DNA of 64,000 nt, taken from Marchantia polymorpha subsp. ruderalis (lineage: Eukaryota; Streptophyta; Marchantiopsida; Marchantiales; Marchantiaceae). Below are positions 60,802-64,000 of this stretch, piece after piece (position 1 is the first letter of the stretch; the number at the start of each line of letters is the position of its first letter). The stretch is from NCBI GenBank assembly GCA_037833965.1, contig AP031358.1, positions 2,488,001 to 2,552,000 of the forward strand. The letters run 5' to 3'. Under the pieces are notes generated by a model. The model saw only the letters and a list, made by a program, of their open reading frames with translations. It did no database searches and had not been told where the DNA came from. Made by a program: the position numbers and the translations under genes.

Positions 60802-61630
60802 GAGGCTGAGAGTGAAACCTCTAGCGTGTTGACACATAGCTCTTGTGAAATCAAACTACATTTAGCGTTGTCTCACACTATCAGCAGTTTTCTTCATCAA
60901 ATCAAATTGACTCACCTCGAGCTTGATGTTATCGAACAGGACCGATGAAGTCTCTTAACACCGTACACTTGAGCTCATATATCTATACTAGAGTATGACG
61001 ATTCCAAGTGGTCACTTGATGGTACAGAAAAATTTTCAACTCATGACTTGCATCTAGCTCCGTCTATTCGATTCCAGCTCCTCCAGGCGGCGGAGTCTCT
61101 TCTGAGTTCGTCAAGGATGTTATAGGTAGCGCATATTTCTGCGCTGCATTTTTGTTAAGAATTGATTGACATATAGCAGGGATATCTTCGAGTTCGCCAA
61201 TGACTGTTTCTAGCAGCGATGGAGTTGTCCAATTATATACTTATCTGTTCATGGACTGATAGACAAACTAATGACTGTATAAAACAGATGTAAGATTTTT
61301 TGTAGACTTTTTTAAGTTACGCGCTTGACATGTAATAAGTCAATGGAATAAATGTTATGTGGATGAGTGAGATGTTTGTGAGATTTATGTGAGCTCAACG
61401 TTACTTGGAGATCTACGAAACCATGATGAATGAAGTTAAAGCATTGTGGTAACCCACTTTTTGCTTTTGTGCGGAATTTAAAACAATTTTGGAAAACGGT
61501 ACCGCAGCAGCCGTGTAAATAGTGATCGGTACATTTATATAGAGTGAAAATGGATAATCGCGGATCTCGCATGATCTCGTACAATCCAGAAGTTGGGTGC
61601 AATGTCCGGAACAGGCGCCCGACCTGAACG
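60802..61630. other. Downstream of the PAN-like gene, no further gene recognised
   Basis: Moderate composition. A 116-codon frame on - (61,312-61,662) has no known domain. Composition switches to GC-rich at about 61.6 kb. Confidence 0.4.
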
Positions 61631-61639
61631 ATCGATTCT

Positions 61640-62470
61640 GAAGGAGTTCTCCTTCGGCGCAAGGCGCATAATCCGCCTTCGGCGATACACCTTCGGCGCT
61701 AGGGAAATCCCTCAGAGTTTATGCAATTCACAACGCCTTAACTTGCTCAGGGTCTTGTTGAAAAGAACTCAATGCGCTCGTTCTAACGAGCCCAAGAACG
61801 CTTGGAACGGATGAGGACTCAGGGAGTTGAGACTGTCGGAAGATGAGAAGACGAACGCCTACGCATAGGCGGAAGGAGTTCGTCGTCAGCGGGAAATCCG
61901 CCGGGAAATCCGCCTACGCATAGGCGGAAGGAATTCGCCTGCGCGTAGGCACTTCGTCATCGGCGGAATATCTGTCTTCGGCCCTAGAAGTTCGCCTTCG
62001 GGGGTGAAGCTCGTACGGCTCCTACGGCGCCAGCGCATCAAGATTAGGTAAGTACCTACGGGGTAGCGAATCCGTACGGTCCGCCTTCGGCCCAGCGCCT
62101 ACGGCGGAACGGACGGGTGCGCCCTCGGCGGGACGAGACTCCGGAGGCGAGAGCGCCTACAGAGAGGCGAGAGAGATTGACAGACGGGACGAAATTCGTT
62201 GACCGCGGTCAACGCCTTCGGCACAGCCGCCTTCGGCGCTGCGCCTACGGCGATGCACCTACGCCGACGGACAACGTAAGAGACCTACACCGACGGACAT
62301 CTTCGGCGCTTGCGGTCAGCGCCTACGCACAGGTGGATGGAGTTCAGAGCCGGCGGGAAGTCTGCCGGGGAATCCGCCTTCAGCGGAAGGAGTTCACCTT
62401 CGGCGGAGCGTGCGGAGGAATGCCTACGGCGGTGTGGAATCGATGCGAGTCGGAGTGCGAATGCGAGTAG
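61640..62470. repeat. Cluster of miniature palindromes (CGCC-TTC/TAC-GGCG)
   Basis: By eye about fifteen copies of CCTTCGGCG, CCTACGGCG or close variants are scattered at irregular spacing. Many are extended to the perfect 11-base palindrome CGCC-T(T/A)C-GGCG, which can form a 4-bp stem with a 3-base loop. Longer shared phrases also occur (GCCTACGCATAGGCGGAAGG near 61,857 and 61,911, and GGCGGAAGGAGTTCG). The region is GC-rich, unlike everything to its left. Confidence 0.75.
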
Positions 62471-62661
62471 CGCGTCGGCGAGAAAGACGCATTCGGCTTT
62501 GCGCGACCATGGCCGAGGCGAAGTATGCTGGCGGAGTTCAAATTGACATTTTGAGCGTGCGAGTGCGCGCGACGGCGGAGCGTGAAGCCGAGCGTGCGAG
62601 AGGAGGGCCGTTACACCTCCGAGCCGGCGCAGCCATCAAGTGAGTCGACACTCACGACCGA

Positions 62662-64000
62662 GTGCCGACCATAACATCCTGCGAGCGGAGAACGGACACT
62701 TCATTCTTGAATTTGCGATTTCAATTTCTTGTGCGAGTTGCGCGCGTCCACCTTCTAGCCGAGAGGAATTCCACACACCAACGCGCAGAGACTCACACGG
62801 TGACAAAGGGAGAATTGAGTGCGCGACAGTCGGAATCGAGAGAGATTAGAGTTGGCAGGAGAATCGAAGTTGTGAGCAAGAAGCTTGAGGGTAGCGGAGG
62901 AAGGTTCACGAAATCAAATTTCAAGAACGCGATGTCGAAGTCCACTCAGCTGCGGATGATTCCGCTCAAGCTTCCGCAGATTGGGTTGCGTGCTTTTCAG
63001 CACCGGCTATTTGCAGTAAAACTCGATTTCCTGCTGTGGGGATGGAATTACGTGTGCCCGGACATGGTGCGCGAATGGCAAAGGGAGAGACACCAATCTA
63101 CGAGCGGGTTCCGACCGCACGTAGATCGTTGGACTGTCCAAGATTGGGGACAAGTGCTGGGAAGATGTGCAGGCGAGGACGGGTTCCTCCTATTTGATAG
63201 TGAGAGCGTCAAGGTGACGAAGGCGGAAGACGCCTCCTTCGTGGAATTGTTCAAGAGAGAGAAGTCCACCAAGAACGGGTACAGGACCCGTGACTACAGG
63301 GATCGCTTCCGCAGAAACCTGGCGATGGCACTTCTGCAACTCTTGCAGCCGCACCGAACAACGTACATCACTTCTTGGCAAATGTCTTGCGTGGAGCTCA
63401 CATTGGTCGGAGCTCCGGTTCAGTGATCGCGTATCTTGCATAGGGTAACGCGGCAGCATGCATTTGAGGAGAGGGGAGGAACGATCAATCATCTCTCCCC
63501 CTTCTTGATAAACTTTTATCGGTCGATGGGTTGCTTAACCGCGACTGAGCGTATTCAGTATCCGCTGTTGTCACTCGACAATCCCGGGAGGTATGTGCAG
63601 GATAACGAGGTCGACTCCGACGCGGAGGACACTCCGACCTCCACTCCACCGGCTCAACAGGATGCGGGGAGAGACGCATCCGCAGCGTGAGTGCCGCGGA
63701 AGCGGAGATGGAGAGAGGAATCGGAGAAAGAGCCACATCGATACTCGACGGCTCTCAAACGGAAGCGGCCACTGGAAGAAATTTGCAGTCGGCCGAAGCA
63801 GAAAGCGCTCCGGCTTGTATTGCTTGTAAGTAGCGTGGAGACGGCGCGGGCCGCCGGAGAGAAGAAGACCCCATCCTCGGAGGAGGACGGGAATGCACTG
63901 ACAGCAGAGGGGTCAGCGGAACTCCCTATGCCGAAGGCACGGACGCCCTCGGCGGAAATGAGACGACCTTCGGGTCAGGAGCGACAACACGCGGCACGGA
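62662..64000 (+). pseudogene. Disabled repeat-family protein (retroelement/mobile-domain-like), runs off the window
   Basis: A frame open from 62,662 encodes an Arg-rich lead, then a more conserved-looking domain (WTVQDWGQVLGRC, VTKAEDASFVELFK, NGYRTRDYRDRFRRN, LLQLLQPHRTTYITSWQ). It meets TGA at 63,424-63,426. The same frame resumes at once and stays open to 63,690 (INHLSPFLINFYRSMG, YPLLSLDNPGRY, then an acidic Ser/Thr/Pro tail). An aromatic codon probably stood where TGA is now. After 63,690 coding-like Ala/Glu-rich text continues in other frames (SAAEAEMERGIGERATS; later LPMPKARTPSAEMRRPSG), implying at least one further shift. I believe this resembles a high-copy hypothetical family in liverwort genomes, perhaps gag-like; that is memory, not proof. 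No protease or reverse transcriptase is visible. Confidence 0.5.

Noticed and set aside
1..64000. CRISPR array, bacterial operon, ribosome binding sites or riboswitch
   Set aside because: No regularly spaced repeats or prokaryotic gene organisation; the genes have spliceosomal introns.

Overview
The window is nuclear DNA from a land plant. It has GT-AG introns, plant-type gene families, long gene-poor spacers and many decayed repeats. A bryophyte, and perhaps a liverwort, is my inference. It rests on short introns, a stand-alone bulb-type lectin gene and a repeat-family protein at the right end that looks to me like a liverwort repeat family. I cannot prove the species from the sequence.

Layout. 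At the left edge lie the last three exons of a sphingoid long-chain base kinase gene (LCBK1-like, + strand, 801-2671); its catalytic 5' part is outside the window. From 3.1 to 19 kb there is no firm gene. This stretch holds a possible copia-type reverse-transcriptase scrap (6.47 kb), a strongly palindromic foldback/MITE element (7.33-7.55 kb), a perfect 19-bp hairpin (14.23 kb) and very AT-rich DNA (about 7.2-15.3 kb). The main gene is at 21,344-28,800 (+). I resolve it into ten coding exons whose phases all agree, giving a 1,589-residue disordered protein that I identify as a homologue of plant CBE1 (conserved binding of eIF4E 1). It carries an eIF4E-binding motif YSRDILL. Its leader is long and full of GA, CT and CAG tracts.

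From 30 to 44 kb there is mixed and then extremely AT-rich DNA without recognisable genes. A single-exon gene for a secreted, probably GPI-anchored bulb-type (mannose-binding) lectin lies on the - strand at 44,114-44,827. The 48-58 kb stretch is a repeat graveyard. It contains a frameshifted O-methyltransferase relic, two tRNA-like SINE heads with related tails, two copies of one MITE family (one full length with a candidate target duplication), a 787-bp terminal-inverted-repeat element nested in ACCCAT-rich DNA, two more perfect 19-bp-arm hairpins and unrecognised coding-like fragments.

A small three-exon gene at 59,956-60,801 (+) encodes a secreted cysteine-rich protein with a PAN/apple-like core. 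The last 2.4 kb changes sharply to GC-rich DNA. It has a cluster of miniature palindromes (CGCC-TTC/TAC-GGCG), followed by a disabled repeat-family coding region with an in-frame TGA and at least one further frame change, running off the window end.

How they work together: the intact genes are independent single-copy functions (sphingolipid phosphorylation, cap-binding/translation control, cell-surface lectin, small secreted protein). They do not form a visible cluster or pathway. The rest is mainly transposon debris at several stages of decay.
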